A stretch of 6,327 nucleotides of DNA, taken from an uncultured Bacteroidales bacterium (GTDB taxonomy: Bacteria; Bacteroidota; Bacteroidia; Bacteroidales; F082). The position numbers were made by a program, and so were the translations under genes. The notes under the pieces were generated by a model, which saw only the letters and a program-made list of their open reading frames with translations, made no database searches and was not told the DNA's origin. The DNA lies in NCBI GenBank assembly GCA_937902805.1, contig CALEMB010000002.1, positions 1 to 6,327 on the forward strand. Direction: 5' to 3'. Positions 5,015 to 6,327 of the stretch are shown piece by piece. Every line of letters begins with the position of its first letter. Position 1 is the first letter of the stretch.

Positions 5015-5087
5015 CAATAAAAAAAACCGGTCATGTAATCCGTTACCTCCCCGAAGTTTGGAACGCAGCCCCTGACCGGTATTTCAC
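5015..5087 (-). ncRNA. Stand-alone small RNA
   Basis: A minus-strand unit of about 70 nt starts near 5086 and ends at the U-run after 5026. The outer stem TGACCGGT/ACCGGTCA encloses 39 bases that can pair further (GTTCC with GGTAAC, one bulge). There is no usable reading frame. It has the same promoter as the RNAs behind the two nuclease-like genes, but no protein gene lies in front of it, so it looks like a cassette that lost its gene. Confidence 0.6.
5019..5080 (-). terminator. Terminator hairpin of the stand-alone small RNA
   Basis: The stem TGACCGGT (5073-5080) with ACCGGTCA (5026-5033) is 8 bp and perfect, followed on the minus strand by a run of eight T (5019-5026, the first paired in the stem). 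The 39-base loop is long for a simple terminator, so the stem probably doubles as the closing helix of the RNA. Confidence 0.6.
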
Positions 5088-5091
5088 ACCG

Positions 5092-5121
5092 CAAAATTAC
5101 AACTTTTCCACAAACCCGCAA
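5092..5121 (-). promoter_or_regulatory. Promoter of the stand-alone small RNA
   Basis: Minus-strand TTG (5119-5121), 19 bases, TAATTTTG (5092-5099). The block GCAAAATTACAACTTTTCCA with the following CAAACCCGCAAGGGGATG is conserved with 4609-4646 and, with small changes, 6051-6088. Confidence 0.75.
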
Positions 5122-5367
5122 GGGGATGAGTGATATTTCTATTTTTACTGAGGCTTTAGCAGCCATGTCATGCCTGCGCTGGAATGCGCATTGGCGGGCA
5201 TCTATGCCTGAGGCCTATCATTGTCATCCGGCTTAATATGAAAACCCGACATTGCATATCGGGGTGTGGTAGGGCCGTCCCTCGGGACTTTGTCCCCACT
5301 GCCGCTTCGCGTCATCGCGAGGAGGAACGACGAAGCGATCCATTTATGACCGATTTATGTAAGATTT

Positions 5368-5391
5368 AACTACGTTGAATGCAAAGCATTT
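5368..5391. repeat. 24-bp insert within module 4
   Basis: The insert reads AACTACGTTGAATGCAAAGC followed by ATTT. Its core AATGC-AAA-GCATT is a small palindrome. It interrupts otherwise conserved module sequence precisely. Related cores occur at 3252-3299 and in the loop insert at 3767-3816. Confidence 0.7.
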
Positions 5392-5431
5392 GTTTCCAAA
5401 ATAACATCCATTTCATTTCCAGTTACTTACC

Positions 5432-5471
5432 CGACAGCAAACGACAACAAACGACTACGGTCGACTACAAA
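5432..5471 (+). promoter_or_regulatory. 10-bp iterons, four units, before promoter
   Basis: CGACAGCAAA, CGACAACAAA, CGACTACGGT and CGACTACAAA. The first, second and fourth units are identical to those at 3938-3977; only the third varies between modules. Confidence 0.75.
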
Positions 5472-5492
5472 CGTTTAATCAACGGGTAGGTC

Positions 5493-5522
5493 TTGACAAA
5501 CGTTGCACCTTTGCAACACAAT
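5493..5522 (+). promoter_or_regulatory. Cassette promoter for the 141-aa gene
   Basis: TTGACA (5493-5498), 18 bases, CACAAT (5517-5522), with CACCTTTG (5506-5513) as the alternative -7 box. The leader to the ATG at 5538 is at most about 20 bases. Confidence 0.6.
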
Positions 5523-5537
5523 CGAAAAACGAAGAAA

Positions 5538-5963
5538 ATGGAAGAGTTACAACAAGGAGCGTTTGGGCCCATCTACACCCAATTCAAAGGGAAACCGAAA
5601 GAGGCCATCAGATTTCTTAGGCAACAGCAAAAAGGAGAATGTATAGCCGCTCTGCATCGTGACGACATTGGGGACATTGATATTGTATGGGGCGAAGTGA
5701 CAGACACAATAAAGCATAGAGGATTTGGGCTGTCGCATATCATCGACAAACATGAAGCCGACATCAACCGACTGGGATTTCAAATTGAGGATTTCATCCC
5801 TATCATTGTGCAGTATGGGAATTTCAACTTGAAGAAGTCCGACAGCCAGAAAATGGTTTTTGAAAGCAGGGGATTCCGTTTCGTCGTAGCCATTCAAAAA
5901 GACAATGGGAACACGAAGAATTGGCTATTAACCGCATTTGACCTAACACAAAAGCCGAAGTAG
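5538..5963 (+). CDS. DUF3519/PBECR-like RNase toxin domain protein, 141 aa
   Basis: The protein is essentially one domain of the DUF3519 / phage BECR nuclease type, otherwise seen at the C-terminus of large mobile-element or phage proteins. Motifs in order: AFGPIYTQFKGKPKEAIRFL (8-27), the opening helix; ECIAALHRDDIGDIDIVWGE (34-53), with the family's GDID-VWG signature; GFGLSHIIDKH (62-72), holding the likely catalytic histidines; and NWLLTAF (128-134), the closing strand, like the WLLTAY of relatives. The product is probably a cytosolic ribonuclease acting as a toxin, but activity and target are unknown. The ATG at 5538 follows the cassette promoter and starts just before the first motif; the in-frame upstream start at 5493 lies in the promoter. 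No immunity or antitoxin protein gene adjoins. A convergent small RNA ends inside the last 12 coding bases. Confidence 0.75.
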   Translation: MEELQQGAFGPIYTQFKGKPKEAIRFLRQQQKGECIAALHRDDIGDIDIVWGEVTDTIKHRGFGLSHIIDKHEADINRLGFQIEDFIPIIVQYGNFNLKKSDSQKMVFESRGFRFVVAIQKDNGNTKNWLLTAFDLTQKPK

Positions 5964-6047
5964 GAACTCCGGCTTATGTCTTATCGTCACTGTCAAAAGC
6001 ATCGACGCTGACAGTTTTGCGTTGCCTACGCTGTATGGCAAAACGAC
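5945..6047 (-). ncRNA. Convergent structured small RNA behind the 141-aa gene
   Basis: A minus-strand transcript of about 95-100 nt lies between the promoter at 6052-6081 and the terminator at 5952-5975. Three hairpins can be drawn in order: GTTTTGC/GCAAAAC (6038-6044 with 6014-6020), ACTGTCA/TGACAGT (6009-6015 with 5989-5995, sharing two bases with the first stem) and the terminator. There is no reading frame of note. Its sequence is unrelated to the other two small RNAs while promoter and position are the same, as expected if each RNA is matched to its own partner gene. Confidence 0.65.
5952..5975 (-). terminator. Terminator of the small RNA at 6046
   Basis: A 9-bp stem formed by 5967-5975 and 5952-5960 with a 6-base loop, followed on the minus strand by TTGTGTT. 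One pair is G-U on the minus strand but an A-C mismatch on the plus strand, so the hairpin is built for leftward transcripts. It covers the stop codon (5961-5963) and the last 9 coding bases of the 141-aa gene. Confidence 0.7.
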
Positions 6048-6051
6048 ACTG

Positions 6052-6081
6052 CAAAAATACAACTTTTCCATCAACCCGCAA
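6052..6081 (-). promoter_or_regulatory. Promoter of the small RNA at 6046
   Basis: Minus-strand TTG (6079-6081), 19 bases, TATTTTTG (6052-6059). The spacer differs at one position from that at 5092-5121. The flank GCAAGGGGATG and the following T-rich stretch to the next module are also conserved with 5118-5160. Confidence 0.75.
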
Positions 6082-6116
6082 GGGGATGGAAGATTTTTCT
6101 CTTTTTACCGAGGCTA

Positions 6117-6327
6117 AGCAGCCATGTCATCCCCGCGCGAGCAGGTGCGGCGGCGGACATCTATGGCTGCGGCCTGTCATTGTCATCCGTCTTATTATAA
6201 AAACCCGACATTGCATATCGGGGTGTGATAGGGTCGTCCTTTCAGGACTTTGTCCCCACTGCCGCTTCGCGTCATCGCGAGGAGGAACGACGAAGCGATC
6301 CATTTATGACCGATTTATGTAAGATTT
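6117..6327 (+). repeat. Repeat module 5, cut by window end
   Basis: The module starts at GCAGCCATGTCATCCC with its own variable centre (CGC...GCG). From 6158 to the end it is identical to 770-939 over 170 bases, including the short GTCCT/AGGAC hairpin and the REP-like palindrome (6263-6297). The expected iterons, promoter and cargo gene would lie beyond the edge. Confidence 0.85.

Larger units (their letters stand above)
5158..5492 (+). repeat. Repeat module 4 (upstream of 141-aa gene)
   Basis: A single, not duplicated, copy: the first hairpin with centre TGCGC...GCGCA, the CCCGA/TCGGG block, the short hairpin as GTCCC/GGGAC (5276-5287), the REP-like palindrome (5303-5337), the A-rich tail and iterons. 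A 24-base insert (5368-5391) splits the sequence GATTT-GTTTCC that is continuous in the modules at 935 and 3890. Confidence 0.85.

Noticed and set aside
5547..5897. Minus-strand open frames opposite the 141-aa gene
   Set aside because: Shadows of the plus-strand gene. The convergent RNA terminates at 5952 before reaching them.

Overview
The window looks like accessory DNA from a member of the Bacteroidales, most likely Prevotella or Bacteroides. The reasons are several minus-strand promoters of the Bacteroidetes type (TTG, 19 bases, TAnnTTTG), genes without Shine-Dalgarno sites, and cargo families common there (RhuM-like, DUF3987/VirE-type ATPase). No ribosomal RNA, tRNA, integrase, transposase or CRISPR array was recognised. 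Coding density is low: one complete large gene, two complete small genes and one broken gene. Everything else is repeats and non-coding structure.

Layout. Positions 1-590: a leftward promoter at the edge (33-62) and 11-bp phased degenerate repeats (251-382, 531-585), with no convincing gene. 591-1482: a repeat module carrying 10-bp iterons and a promoter, then a broken RhuM-like gene. 1533-1600: an isolated fragment of the module. 1651-3480: a DUF3987-type ATPase gene on the minus strand with a long repeat-filled leader, bracketed by 35-bp inverted repeats that run into 9-bp CTGCAACAA repeats. 3541-4043: a second module, driving a 157-aa gene (4044-4517) related by motif to BECR-fold (barnase/EndoU/colicin/RelE-like) nuclease domains. 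4763-5010: a degenerate module without iterons or promoter, followed only by a small RNA gene. 5158-5537: a further module, driving a 141-aa gene (5538-5963) with DUF3519/PBECR-type toxin-domain motifs. 6117-6327: the start of another module, cut by the window end. Its last 170 bases are identical to 770-939.

Main observation. Behind each BECR-like gene lies a convergent minus-strand transcription unit. It has a consensus Bacteroidetes promoter, roughly 95-115 nt of non-coding sequence, and an intrinsic terminator whose stem overlaps the 3' end of the protein gene. A third unit of the same design, with its own different RNA sequence, stands alone at about 5015-5121. The repeating arrangement is therefore [structured repeat module + iterons + promoter] - [nuclease-like gene] - [convergent small RNA]. 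I infer a shuffling array of toxin-like cassettes in which the small RNA may be the control or antitoxin element. The RNA genes and their layout are read from sequence; the antitoxin role is a hypothesis.
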